From: JAIXRY01 sp031972855
GTDB lineage: Bacteria > Patescibacteriota > Minisyncoccia > Phycocordibacterales > UBA9973
Length of the DNA: 64,000 bases
Assembly: GCA_031972855.1 (NCBI GenBank)
Contig: DALYDY010000001.1
Span: 124,001-188,000 of the forward strand
Reading direction: 5' to 3'
Shown here: piece by piece, positions 9,483-18,613 of the stretch
Position numbering within the stretch: the first letter of the stretch is position 1
Layout: every line of letters starts with the position of its first letter
The notes under the pieces: generated by a model
The model's database searches: none
The model's input: the letters and a program-made list of their open reading frames with translations, nothing else
What the model was told of the DNA's origin: nothing
Position numbers and translations under genes: made by a program

Positions 9483-9860
9483 AAAATTGGTTTTTGTTGT
9501 ATAAAATGTATTCTGTATTTAACACAATAAATGAAACTAGTTATTTTTGGAAGCCTTACGAAGTACGACTGGTGCGAGTAGAGCAAATTTTCACCAGAAA
9601 ATTATGCGTGCTTCCAAAAATAATCTAGCTGAATGACACTTGACAAATAATCTCACTATGATATACTTACCTTAGTTAAGTTAATTATAGCAGAAGAAAT
9701 TGTAAATCTCTAAGCAATCAACCTTACGGTCTAGAGGGCTTCGCGGAGGACGTTTTGGTTTGGGTTCGTCCCACTACTGGGGCTATCCTTTAAGATTCTC
9801 TTACTTGTTTTTAATACTAATTGCAAGGATTGTTTGGAGATTTATCATTTTTTCTTAATT
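9483..9860. other. Gene-free spacer with hairpin-rich GC blocks
   Basis: No convincing gene was found in this spacer. 9546-9625 carries an inverted repeat (TATTTTTGGAAGC and its complement GCTTCCAAAAATA) around a GC-richer core. 9715-9795 is a second GC-richer block with a tRNA T-arm-like motif (GGGTTCGTCCC). Both resemble the tRNA-associated repeat blocks elsewhere in the window but are more degraded. A small RNA cannot be excluded. Confidence 0.5.
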
Positions 9861-9900
9861 TAAAATAAAAACACCACAACTATGTGGTGTTTTTATTTTA
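9861..9900. terminator. Terminator after pilB-like gene
   Basis: A 17-bp stem (TAAAATAAAAACACCAC and its complement) is flanked by T tracts and is read at the end of the minus-strand ATPase gene. Confidence 0.85.
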
Positions 9901-9910
9901 TTTGTATATT

Positions 9911-11605
9911 TTAATCTTCATCAAAGTCCACAACACTTGTAGCTTCGTCTAGAGAGGTAATACCTTTTAATATTTTTACAACAGAGTCTTCTTTCATATC
10001 TAGAAGATGTTGTTTTTCGGCAACCTTTTTAATTTCACGTTCACTTGGATTTTCATTTACTATCTTTTCGATTGCTTCGTCTGTCAGAATAGCTTCAAAG
10101 ATACCAATACGTCCTTTGTATCCAGTGAAGTTACATTTTTCACAACCTACAGCGTCACAAACTTTGTAAGAATCTTGAACTTCTACTCCATAACTTTTCA
10201 TATCCTTTCCTTCTTCTACTGCTTCGCTTATTATTTTTTTGAATAATTCTGTTTCTTTTTCATTTGCAATACGTTCTGCTTTACAATTTGTACATAGAAT
10301 TCTTACAAGACGTTGAGCGACAGATATAGTAAGAGCTGAAGTTAGAATTTTTGGATTAATACCAAGATCAATAAGACGGGGAATAACACCTTGAGCATTG
10401 TTGGTGTGAATTGTTGAAAATACCAAGTGCCCAGTAAGCGCCGCGTCGATAGCAATCGACGCAGTTTCGCCGTCACGGATTTCTCCCACCATCACAACGT
10501 CTGGGTCTTGTCTCATGGCTGCACGCAATCCTGCTGCAAAGTTGTAACCTTTATCACTTTCTGTTTGTGTTTGGGTAATACCTGCTAGGTGATATTCAAT
10601 AGGGTCTTCGATAGTAATGATTTTTATTTCTGGATTGTAGATACGACGAAGAAATGAATAGAGTGTTGTTGTTTTTCCAGACCCTGTTGGACCTGTGATG
10701 AGCATTAGACCGTTTGGTTTTTTGATTTCGTGATCAAGAATTTCAAAAAGTTTTGGCTCTATACCTAGAGATTCAAATTTTACTTTTGTAATTTTTGGAT
10801 TAAGAATACGCATTACAATTCCTTCACCATAAGCAGAAGGGATTACTGAAGTACGAATTCCTATTTCTTCACCTTTTATTTTTATACTAAAACGGCCATC
10901 TTGAGCTTGTCCTGTCTGAGTTAGTTTGAGGCCCGAAAGAAGTTTTATTCTTGAATTTATAAAATGGTATCTATCACTTCCAATATCTGTTACATCTTGT
11001 AGAACTCCATCAAGACGATAACGAAGTCTTGTTGCGTGCTCTTCTGGTTCAATGTGTATGTCAGAAGCCTCAATTGCAAGTGCGCCTGCAAGAATAATTT
11101 CAAGCATTCGAGAAGTTTTTTGACCGCTTTCCATTGCTTGATCTAAAGTCTTCTTTATATCATTTGATGATTTTATATTTTCTCCCAAAACAAGAAGTGT
11201 GTTTTCCGTAATATCAATACTTCCTTCAGATGAAGCTTCAGCAAGAGATAGTTCTTTGTATCGAGACCAAACTTTGTTGAGACTTGTGTGAGACGCAAGA
11301 TAGAAGTGGGGGATGTATCCTTCTTTTTCAAAAAGTTTAGAAACCTCCACTCGAGCGTCTTCTTGAGGTGAGATAATTGCGATGTGTAAATGTTTTCCAA
11401 GTATTTTGAAAGGGCCAATACCAAATTTGTGTGCATCTTCTTCACTAATACTGCGAAGTGCCTCGTTTTCAATAGCCACTCCAGCAAGATTTATTGAAGG
11501 CATGTTGTATGTGTCTTCCGCAAGTGTTTTGATTAGATTTTCTTCCTCATCCTCTCTTAGTTCTCTTATTTTTTTTATATCAGAGTCGTCAAATTGAATA
11601 GTCAT
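9911..11605 (-). CDS. pilB: Type IV pilus / type II secretion assembly ATPase (PilB/GspE)
   Basis: The 564-residue protein powers pilus extension at the inner membrane. An N-terminal MshEN-like region (residues 1-130) is followed by the ATPase core: Walker A GPTGSGKTTTLYSF, the Asp box, Walker B DPDVVMVGEIRD with the His box HTNNAQG, and the zinc-binding cysteines CTNC...CDAVGCEKC. Retraction-type PilT proteins lack that zinc region. PilM/PilO homologues lie at 32-35 kb, so the pilus genes are dispersed. Confidence 0.93.
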   Translation of the reverse strand: MTIQFDDSDIKKIRELREDEEENLIKTLAEDTYNMPSINLAGVAIENEALRSISEEDAHKFGIGPFKILGKHLHIAIISPQEDARVEVSKLFEKEGYIPHFYLASHTSLNKVWSRYKELSLAEASSEGSIDITENTLLVLGENIKSSNDIKKTLDQAMESGQKTSRMLEIILAGALAIEASDIHIEPEEHATRLRYRLDGVLQDVTDIGSDRYHFINSRIKLLSGLKLTQTGQAQDGRFSIKIKGEEIGIRTSVIPSAYGEGIVMRILNPKITKVKFESLGIEPKLFEILDHEIKKPNGLMLITGPTGSGKTTTLYSFLRRIYNPEIKIITIEDPIEYHLAGITQTQTESDKGYNFAAGLRAAMRQDPDVVMVGEIRDGETASIAIDAALTGHLVFSTIHTNNAQGVIPRLIDLGINPKILTSALTISVAQRLVRILCTNCKAERIANEKETELFKKIISEAVEEGKDMKSYGVEVQDSYKVCDAVGCEKCNFTGYKGRIGIFEAILTDEAIEKIVNENPSEREIKKVAEKQHLLDMKEDSVVKILKGITSLDEATSVVDFDED

Positions 11606-11665
11606 TATGTATTGATTTTACCGTTTTTATCTTTGTAATACAAAGGAAAAATAGAAAATATACTA

Positions 11666-11694
11666 TTGACAAATATAAAGTATTATGATATCAT
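11666..11694 (+). promoter_or_regulatory. Consensus promoter for secreted Gly/Asn-rich protein
   Basis: A perfect -35 TTGACA (11666-11671), a 17-base spacer and -10 TATCAT (11689-11694). The TTG of the -35 box happens to be in frame with the downstream gene and could be mistaken for its start codon. Confidence 0.75.
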
Positions 11695-11713
11695 TAGTAA
11701 AAATAACGACAAA

Positions 11714-12973
11714 GTGAAAAAATATACAAAGCTCATTGAAAAAGTCCTATTACTCTTGCTTCTAATGGGAGCGACAAGTATAGGCATAAAAGCACAAGAA
11801 AAACCAAAAATTTCACCGTCCGCATTACAAATACGAGATGGAACCAATGGAAGTGAAAGCGAATATACGTTAGAGGATTGGATTGATATCTATTCTTCTG
11901 ATGATAATGTTGCAGGTAAAAATGGTGAAGGTTATCTATGTTACGTAACTAAAGGAGGTATCAAATTATGGGAGCCCCCAAGTTCGTTCAGGTCTCATTT
12001 TTGGAGAAGATTAAACTCTGTTGCTCAGTGTAAAAACTGGACAATTGAAGGTAAGGCTTTTATTCCAGAAACTAAGATGAACAATCTTTCATGGAGAGAA
12101 ATCATTACATATTACTGTGTGATTGATTATAATCCTTGGGAAGAAGATGATGTAAAAGTCTTCGGTTGGTCACATGATAAGAATCAAAAAAATTCGAAGA
12201 TTGTGCCATCTTTTAGAAAGTCTCACAAAGATGAAGGTAAGCTGTGTTTTAATACAGCAGCCTTTGATAAAGTGAGTGCGCCACAGGAATTAATTCCGTT
12301 GCGGAGTACGCGATGTACAAATCCTTTGGATAAAAAATTGGAATGTTATGAGCGAAAAACTTCTAATATTCAAAAGAATTATCCTTCTGTTACATTTATA
12401 CCTACATCGACATCATGTGGTTGTCCTCAACCCCAGATTGTTTATATTAGGTCAGAGCAACGGCATGATAATTATCAGCCACCTCAAACTTATGTAAACA
12501 ATACCTCTTCCTCTGTTAATGTTGGAGTTAGTCTAGCTTACACCGCTTTGGGTGCAGCTCAACAAATGATGGGTAACAATTATCAACCTCAGTATTATCC
12601 TCAACCTCAACCTCAATATTATCCACAACAACCAACACTTCAGCCAAGCTGGGGTAATCCAAATCCAACTCTTGGAACTGGATATGTAGATAATGGTGGA
12701 CCTGTTTTAGGTAATGGAGGAATCCCTCAAACAGGAGGGCCAACTTTTGGAAATGGTGGAATTCCTATAAACGGAAATCCAACTTATGGAAACTCGGGGT
12801 TCTCAAACGGAAATCCAACCTATGGAAATTCTGGTTTTAGTAATGGTAATCCAAATTATGGAGGTGGAGGAATATCTACAGGAGGCTCTGTTTTAGGTAA
12901 TGGTGGCGTTTCGACTGGTGGTCCATCTTTTGGAAACGGAGGAAATCCAAGTCTTGGTAATGGAAGACCGTGA
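11714..12973 (+). CDS. Secreted protein with Gly/Asn-rich repeat tail
   Basis: The GTG start at 11714 gives a clean signal peptide (MKKYTKLIEKVLLLLLLMG..., cleavage near GIKA-QEKP) and lies about 13 bases after the expected transcription start. The mature protein has a Cys/Trp-containing globular part (to about residue 235), a Gln/Pro-rich linker, and a tail of short repeats such as GNPTYGNSGFSN. No family is recognised. The repetitive tail looks like a surface-exposed, flexible or adhesive region. It is followed by another secreted protein on the same strand but has its own terminator. Confidence 0.75.
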   Translation: MKKYTKLIEKVLLLLLLMGATSIGIKAQEKPKISPSALQIRDGTNGSESEYTLEDWIDIYSSDDNVAGKNGEGYLCYVTKGGIKLWEPPSSFRSHFWRRLNSVAQCKNWTIEGKAFIPETKMNNLSWREIITYYCVIDYNPWEEDDVKVFGWSHDKNQKNSKIVPSFRKSHKDEGKLCFNTAAFDKVSAPQELIPLRSTRCTNPLDKKLECYERKTSNIQKNYPSVTFIPTSTSCGCPQPQIVYIRSEQRHDNYQPPQTYVNNTSSSVNVGVSLAYTALGAAQQMMGNNYQPQYYPQPQPQYYPQQPTLQPSWGNPNPTLGTGYVDNGGPVLGNGGIPQTGGPTFGNGGIPINGNPTYGNSGFSNGNPTYGNSGFSNGNPNYGGGGISTGGSVLGNGGVSTGGPSFGNGGNPSLGNGRP

Positions 12974-12991
12974 TAATGTGCTTTTAAAATT

Positions 12992-13022
12992 GAGGAAATT
13001 TTGTCTAAGACAAAATTTCCTC
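12992..13022 (+). terminator. Terminator-like inverted repeat
   Basis: GAGGAAATTTTGTCT and its exact complement are separated by one base, followed by a T-rich stretch. It ends the secreted repeat-protein gene. Confidence 0.7.
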
Positions 13023-13084
13023 TCTATTTTCAAGTATTTACAATTGTGTGAATATTTAAAAATGGAGTATTCCAGATAATAATT

Positions 13085-14773
13085 ATGAAAACAAATTATA
13101 TGAAAAAAATAACAAAATACGCACTTGGGTTTACAGCCCTTGTTTTGAGTGTGTTTGTATCACAAACAGCACACGCTCAATATTCTGGTAATTGGAACAA
13201 CGATCCAAAAGATCCTCCAACTATCATGATAATGAATTCAACTAGAAATCCTGGATGTAATTTTGGACAATGTGGATCAACTTCTGTAACAGCTAATACA
13301 GGTGATCTTATTTCTGTTCAAATTTATTATCACAATACAGGTACAAATCCTGAACAAGCAATTCTAAATCTATCACCAAGAACAAGTGGAAGTGTAAACT
13401 CACTCTCATTTATTGGTGGAGTTAATGGAAAAAATAGTTCAGCTACACTTACTATAAACGGAGGTGCACAACCTGTTGAATATATAGGTGTTGGACGTTT
13501 TTATCAAAATCAATCATCAGTAGGACAAACAGGAGATTATTCTCAAGTATTCTCTGGTGGATTTAATGCTGGAAATATTGCTGCGGGATGGTCTTCACAA
13601 GGAAACCTCGTATTAGATTTCCGTGTAGGTGTTGGTTCAACTAATACAGGTTTTGCTTGTTCTGACGGTATTGATAATGATGGAGATGGACGTATTGATA
13701 TGAATGATATTGGTTGTTCTGGTTCTACAGATAATGATGAATATAATATTAATTCAAACTCTATTTATGGATGTACTGATAGATCTGCTACAAACTACAA
13801 TCCAAACGCAACAATAAATTCTGGATGTATATACACTCAAACAGACAATACTCTTAATGTTTCAACAACTGTTGCAACAAACGTAGGACAAAACAGTGCT
13901 CGTTTGAATGGAATTGTGTTTTCAAATAATTATCAAGCAACATCTTGGTTTGAATGGGGTTCTACAAGAAGTCTAGGATATACAACATCTCAAACAAATC
14001 TTGGAACATCAACAAGTTATCCAACATCTAGTTCTATATCAGGTCTTAGACCAAACACTGTTTATTTTTATCGTGCCGTTGCACAAAATCAATACGGTGT
14101 AGTTCGTGGTTCTATTGTTCAATTCAAAACTCTTGATGACGGAAGTTCTGTTGTTGTTGATACACAAACAAGATATATTGTTCGCAATCAAATTGTTAGA
14201 ACAAATCTATCTGCCGGACTAACAACACCATCACTATTTGGTCTTCGTATTGAAAATCGTTATACAAATGCTTGTATTGGAGATAATCTAGAATATAGTA
14301 TTCGTTTTGATAACGTAAGCACAACAACAGTTACTGATACAGTGCTTCAAGTTATTATTCCTTCAGAAATGACTTTTGTTAAATCTTCACAAGGAACTTT
14401 TGATGCTGATACAAATACTCTTACAGTAAATGTTGGAACAGTAAATCCAGGTGAATCAAAAGAAGTTTTTGTAAATGTAAAAATGAATACATCTGCAAAA
14501 GACCGTGACTTCGTACTTACAGCTCGTTTGATGTATACAAATCCACAAACAGGAGCACAAGAAGATGTCCTCGGATATTCTTTCCTAAAAGGATTGGTAT
14601 GTAATAACAATCTTCTAGGAGCATCAGCTTTCTTCTCAGGAGCATTCTTCCCAACAACATTGTTTGGATGGTTACTCTTAATACTTCTTATTCTATTGCT
14701 TGTATTTATTTCTCGTAATTTATACGAAAAAACTTATAAGAAAAAGAAAACAGAAATCAATATAACTCAATAA
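13085..14773 (+). CDS. Membrane-anchored surface protein with DUF11-like and fibronectin-like domains
   Basis: 562 residues. An N-terminal signal peptide ends near TAHA-QYSG. An N-terminal beta-rich domain is followed by a Ca-binding-like loop (DGIDNDGDGRIDMNDIGC), a short Cys repeat (GCTDRSATNYNPNA), an Fn3-like region with the bacterial pattern SARLNGIVFSN...LRPNTVYFYRAVAQN, and a DUF11-like domain. The C-terminus has one membrane helix (TLFGWLLLILLILLLVFI) and a Lys-rich tail, so the protein is anchored with the bulk outside. A second ATG at 13100 is also possible. It may be a cell-surface or S-layer-associated component. Confidence 0.8.
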   Translation: MKTNYMKKITKYALGFTALVLSVFVSQTAHAQYSGNWNNDPKDPPTIMIMNSTRNPGCNFGQCGSTSVTANTGDLISVQIYYHNTGTNPEQAILNLSPRTSGSVNSLSFIGGVNGKNSSATLTINGGAQPVEYIGVGRFYQNQSSVGQTGDYSQVFSGGFNAGNIAAGWSSQGNLVLDFRVGVGSTNTGFACSDGIDNDGDGRIDMNDIGCSGSTDNDEYNINSNSIYGCTDRSATNYNPNATINSGCIYTQTDNTLNVSTTVATNVGQNSARLNGIVFSNNYQATSWFEWGSTRSLGYTTSQTNLGTSTSYPTSSSISGLRPNTVYFYRAVAQNQYGVVRGSIVQFKTLDDGSSVVVDTQTRYIVRNQIVRTNLSAGLTTPSLFGLRIENRYTNACIGDNLEYSIRFDNVSTTTVTDTVLQVIIPSEMTFVKSSQGTFDADTNTLTVNVGTVNPGESKEVFVNVKMNTSAKDRDFVLTARLMYTNPQTGAQEDVLGYSFLKGLVCNNNLLGASAFFSGAFFPTTLFGWLLLILLILLLVFISRNLYEKTYKKKKTEINITQ

Positions 14774-14814
14774 ACATAAAACGGGTCGGACTAAAAGTCC
14801 GACCCGTTTTATGT
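14774..14814 (+). terminator. Terminator after surface protein
   Basis: A 19-bp stem, ACATAAAACGGGTCGGACT and its complement, around a 3-base loop. It lies just ahead of the tsaE start. Confidence 0.85.
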
Positions 14815-14826
14815 TAGTATATCGTT

Positions 14827-15264
14827 ATGAAAAAGACTTTGGAAAATTTAGAAGATGTAAAAGAATTTGCAAGAGATGTTGCAGAAATTGTCGCACGATT
14901 TCATGTTGATGAAGCTAAAGTTGTGGCACTCAAAGGCGATCTTGGTGCAGGGAAGACAACATTTTCAAAAATGTTTGGAGAGGCTATCGGGGTTAAAGAA
15001 AGTATTCAGAGTCCTACTTTTGTATTAATGAAATTTTATGATGTTTCATTTGGACACTTTAAAAAGATGATTCACATAGATGCTTACCGAATAGAAAGTA
15101 ATGAAGAAATTTTGCGCCTTGGTTTGACTGAAATTTTGAAAAATAAAGAAAATCTTGTATTAATCGAATGGCCAGAAAAAATAGAAAACCTAATTCCAAA
15201 AAATGCTCTAGAAATTGTATTTACTCATATAGATGAAGATACTAGGGAAGTTCATGTAAAATAA
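14827..15264 (+). CDS. tsaE: tRNA t6A biosynthesis ATPase TsaE
   Basis: The 145-residue P-loop protein (Walker A GDLGAGKTTF, about residues 38-47; SPTFVLMKFY and LVLIEWPEKI) belongs to the TsaE family. This ATPase works with TsaB and TsaD to make threonylcarbamoyladenosine at position 37 of ANN-decoding tRNAs. The partners are not in this window. Confidence 0.93.
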   Translation: MKKTLENLEDVKEFARDVAEIVARFHVDEAKVVALKGDLGAGKTTFSKMFGEAIGVKESIQSPTFVLMKFYDVSFGHFKKMIHIDAYRIESNEEILRLGLTEILKNKENLVLIEWPEKIENLIPKNALEIVFTHIDEDTREVHVK

Positions 15265-15268
15265 AAAA

Positions 15269-15287
15269 AGCCCGGAAATTCCGGGCT
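15269..15287 (-). terminator. Terminator of the 15.3-15.6 kb minus gene
   Basis: GCCCGGAA/TTCCGGGC hairpin. The uridine run appears only in the minus-strand transcript, so it serves the small minus-strand gene. Confidence 0.75.
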
Positions 15288-15291
15288 CTAA

Positions 15292-15594
15292 CTATTTAGA
15301 AATTTCTTCCTTCAGTTGTTTTAATGCGCTGTCAATTCTTTCAAACAACAACTTTTTTAACTCTGGGAGAATCTCTTCAAAAGATTCCTTAATAAGAATC
15401 ACAAACTCTTCTGGGTCTTGACCACTTTCTTTGTAAGCTTCTACATAACCATCTCTTTTCATGGTTTTAATGAACTCTTCGATATCCTTTTTTTGCATTT
15501 CAGGACTTCTGTCTTCTTTAAGAAAAGGCAGGGTTGTGGCCATCTTTTTCCACAACATCTTTTTTAAGATGATTTTGATGAACTTGTTTTCCAT
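15292..15594 (-). CDS. Small charged helical protein
   Basis: The 100-residue protein is rich in Lys and Glu and predicted mostly helical (FVILIKESFEEILPELKKLLFERIDSALKQLK). No family is recognised. It has a consensus promoter about 90 bases upstream, a structured leader and its own terminator, so it is a free-standing gene. Confidence 0.6.
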   Translation of the reverse strand: MENKFIKIILKKMLWKKMATTLPFLKEDRSPEMQKKDIEEFIKTMKRDGYVEAYKESGQDPEEFVILIKESFEEILPELKKLLFERIDSALKQLKEEISK

Positions 15595-15710
15595 CTTTTT
15601 GTATTTAGTTTTTTAAAAAACACAAACCATTACTAGGATTGGTTTGCAAAATTTGTACTACTACCTAGTATTGCTCTATTTTATTATATACTTTATAAAT
15701 ATTTTGTCAA
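15595..15710 (-). promoter_or_regulatory. Promoter and hairpin leader of small helical protein gene
   Basis: On the minus strand TTGACA (15705-15710), a 16-base spacer and TATAAT (15683-15688). The leader of about 80 bases contains a hairpin (CAAACCA ... TGGTTTG, around 15628-15652). A long leader is unusual here, where most genes have almost none. Confidence 0.6.
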
Positions 15711-15740
15711 TATTAAGCACTTAGATGTATAATTGGTTTA

Positions 15741-18122
15741 ATGAAAAAAGATTCTAAAAAACGCCTTGTATTGCTTGATGCTCATGCAATAATTCATAGA
15801 GCATATCATGCGCTTCCAGATTTCGCTTCGTCCGACGGTACACCCACAGGAGCTCTCTATGGTGTGTCTACAATGCTTTTGCGTATAATAACAGATCTTA
15901 AACCTGACTATTTGATAGCTTGTTTTGATCTTCCAGAAAAGACTTTTCGTCATGAAGTCTATGAAGGATATAAGGGTACTCGCAAGGCTTCCGATGATGC
16001 TCTTATTTCCCAAATAGATAAATCCAGAGAAATATTTACTGCCTTTGGTATTCCCATATACGCAGTTCCAGGATTTGAAGCTGATGACCTTCTTGGAACT
16101 TTTGCTGAACTTACAAAAAAAGAAAAAGATTTGGAAGTCATTATTGCTTCCGGTGATATGGATACACTTCAGCTTGTAGAGGGTGACCGAGTATCTGTCT
16201 ACACTCTTAAAAAAGGTTTGACAGATACTGTGCTTTATACAGAAAAGTCTGTGACAGAGCGATTTGGATTTCCACCAACTCTTATTCCTGACTACAAAGG
16301 ACTTCGAGGTGACCCCTCGGACAACATTATTGGTATTGCAGGTATTGGAGAAAAGACCGCGACTATACTCATAACTTCATTTGGAACAATAGAACAAATA
16401 TACAAAGCTCTAAAAAAAGATGAGTCAAAATTTAAAGAAGTAAAAATTACCGATAGAATAATTGGTCTTTTAAAAGATGGAGAAGAAGAAGCTTTGTTTT
16501 CAAAAACACTTGCAACAATACGTCGTGATGCACCAATAGAACTTTCTCTTGTAGATGCGGAATGGAAAAACCATATAAAAAGAGAATCCACTGAAGCGAC
16601 TTTGATGAAATACGAATTCAAAAGTCTTCTAAATAGGGTAAAAAATATTTTTGGGGAACATACAGATAATTACGACAACAAAGAAAAAGAGCAAAAAGAA
16701 GAAGAAAAAGTTGACCCGAAGTTTTTTCGTGAAGCTCAAATATTAGCAGGACTGATTGTTGCTGATGGGACACTCCCTGATCTGTCTGGAATATACAGAA
16801 TGACAAATACAGAAAAATTAGAAGATGCTGTTGTTATTTTGAAAAAAGATATTGAAAATAACGAATTATCTTACGTTGCTGACCACATAGAAATTCCTCT
16901 AATTCCTATTGTAAAACAAATGGAAGATAACGGAATTTTGGTAGATGTAGAATATCTTGAAAAATTACAAAAACAATATCACAAAGAAGTAGGTATTCTT
17001 ACAGAACAAATTTACAAAGAAGTAGGTCATGAATTTAATATTAATTCACCAAAACAATTGGGTGAAGTTTTGTTTGATGAACTCAAATTAGGAGAGGGGA
17101 CAAAGCTTAAAAAAAGCGAAGGTGGAGCAAGAACAACTCGAGAATCAGAACTTGTTAAATACAAAGACGCTCATCCAATAATTCCACTTATATTACAATA
17201 TCGTGAATATACAAAACTACTCTCTACCTATATAGATACTCTACCTACTCTTGTAGACAAAGATAATCGTATTCATGCATTATGGAATCAGCTCGGAGCG
17301 GCGACTGGACGATTTTCTTCTGAACGTCCAAACCTCCAAAATATTCCAACCAAAACAGAACTAGGTAAAAATATCAGACGAGCATTTATTGCTAAAGAAG
17401 GTTTTAAACTCGTTTCTTTTGATTATTCTCAAATAGAACTTCGTATTGCAGCAATACTTTCAGGTGACGAATATCTTGCTAAAGTTTTCCAAGAAGAAAG
17501 AGATGTTCACTCTGCCGTATCTTCGAGAGTTTTTGGTGTCCCAGAAAATGAGGTGACAGCTGATATGCGAAGACAAGCAAAAGTGATTAACTTCGGAATA
17601 CTTTATGGAATGGGAGTAAATGCTCTGAAAGAAAATCTTGGAACAGACAGAAAGACAGCACAGGAATTTTATGATAATTATTTCAAAGAATTTCCAAGTA
17701 TTAGAGGATATTTGGATGGAGTCAAAGATTTTGCAAAACGTCTCGGATATACAACAACACTTTTTGGGAGAAGAAGATACTTTCCAATGATTAGGTCTCC
17801 ACTTCCATTTATTCGTGCTACAGGTGAGCGTATGGCCATTAATGCACCTATTCAAGGTACTAATGCAGATATTATGAAGCTAGGAATGATTAGGATTAAT
17901 AAATTTTTAGAAGAAAACAATCTTTCCAGTGAAGTCAAAATTGTTCTTCAGGTTCACGACGAATTAGTCTATGAAATAAGTGAAAATATTTTAGATGAAA
18001 TAATTCCTAAAATAGAAAATATTTTAATTGATATTATACCTCTTGAATTTTTAGAGAATAGAGTAAAAGTCCCACTTCGTGTTGGGGTTGCATTTTCATC
18101 TGATTGGGGTAGTATGAAATAG
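15741..18122 (+). CDS. polA: DNA polymerase I lacking a full proofreading domain
   Basis: 793 residues. Residues 1-290 are the 5' nuclease (LLDAHAIIHRAYHALPDF; the Asp cluster EADDLLGTF). The polymerase domain has motif A (SFDYSQIELRIAA, near 557), motif B (RRQAKVINFGILYGMG) and motif C (LQVHDELVYE, near 737). Between them only about 60-70 residues replace the 3'-5' exonuclease domain, and no DEDD motifs are visible, so it is probably not a proofreading enzyme. A TATAAT box (15728-15733) lies 7 bases before the ATG. Confidence 0.95.
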   Translation: MKKDSKKRLVLLDAHAIIHRAYHALPDFASSDGTPTGALYGVSTMLLRIITDLKPDYLIACFDLPEKTFRHEVYEGYKGTRKASDDALISQIDKSREIFTAFGIPIYAVPGFEADDLLGTFAELTKKEKDLEVIIASGDMDTLQLVEGDRVSVYTLKKGLTDTVLYTEKSVTERFGFPPTLIPDYKGLRGDPSDNIIGIAGIGEKTATILITSFGTIEQIYKALKKDESKFKEVKITDRIIGLLKDGEEEALFSKTLATIRRDAPIELSLVDAEWKNHIKRESTEATLMKYEFKSLLNRVKNIFGEHTDNYDNKEKEQKEEEKVDPKFFREAQILAGLIVADGTLPDLSGIYRMTNTEKLEDAVVILKKDIENNELSYVADHIEIPLIPIVKQMEDNGILVDVEYLEKLQKQYHKEVGILTEQIYKEVGHEFNINSPKQLGEVLFDELKLGEGTKLKKSEGGARTTRESELVKYKDAHPIIPLILQYREYTKLLSTYIDTLPTLVDKDNRIHALWNQLGAATGRFSSERPNLQNIPTKTELGKNIRRAFIAKEGFKLVSFDYSQIELRIAAILSGDEYLAKVFQEERDVHSAVSSRVFGVPENEVTADMRRQAKVINFGILYGMGVNALKENLGTDRKTAQEFYDNYFKEFPSIRGYLDGVKDFAKRLGYTTTLFGRRRYFPMIRSPLPFIRATGERMAINAPIQGTNADIMKLGMIRINKFLEENNLSSEVKIVLQVHDELVYEISENILDEIIPKIENILIDIIPLEFLENRVKVPLRVGVAFSSDWGSMK

Positions 18123-18148
18123 TTTAAATGTTATATAATTAAAAAGTT

Positions 18149-18613
18149 ATGGAAAACAAACAAAGCGTACATGTTATATTATCAAGGTCATATATGGTCT
18201 TCTTGCTTATATTTGCACCTTTGATATTTATTGATATTTTTTGGCCTGTACCAATATTTGATAAAAATATGCAATTATTGGGAGGTTTGCTTATGATCGG
18301 ATCTCCTTTGATTTTGATCAGTGCCCAAAAAGCATCTCGAGCCTTTAAGAAGGCAAAATCAATGTATCCAATCACAGCACAATCTTTTAGAAATGGATTA
18401 TATAAAATAACTCGCACTCCAACTCACATAGGACTATTGCTTCTTGCTATGGGTTTTGCAATATCTGCAAACTTACCATTTTTGTTGATTGGAGCAATGA
18501 CATCTTTTCTTATAACTCGTCACACATTTATTGCCAAAGAAGAAAAAGTTCTTGCAGATAAATATGGCAAGTCTTATATAGAGTATAAGAATACAACAGG
18601 AAGATATTTATGA
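18149..18613 (+). CDS. ICMT/PEMT-family membrane methyltransferase
   Basis: The 154-residue protein has four or so membrane segments and the C-terminal signature of the isoprenylcysteine carboxyl methyltransferase / phospholipid methyltransferase fold: TRTPTHIGLLLLAMG and KEEKVLADKYGKSYIEY near the end. Members methylate membrane-associated substrates; the substrate here is unknown. TATAAT (18134-18139) lies 9 bases before the ATG. Its stop overlaps the start of the next gene (ATGA), so the two are co-translated. Confidence 0.75.
   Translation: MENKQSVHVILSRSYMVFLLIFAPLIFIDIFWPVPIFDKNMQLLGGLLMIGSPLILISAQKASRAFKKAKSMYPITAQSFRNGLYKITRTPTHIGLLLLAMGFAISANLPFLLIGAMTSFLITRHTFIAKEEKVLADKYGKSYIEYKNTTGRYL

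Noticed and set aside
9483..9860. A structured RNA gene such as tmRNA, 4.5S RNA or RNase P RNA in the ruvB-pilB spacer
   Set aside because: None of the conserved sequence cores of these RNAs could be found; only degenerate inverted repeats are visible.
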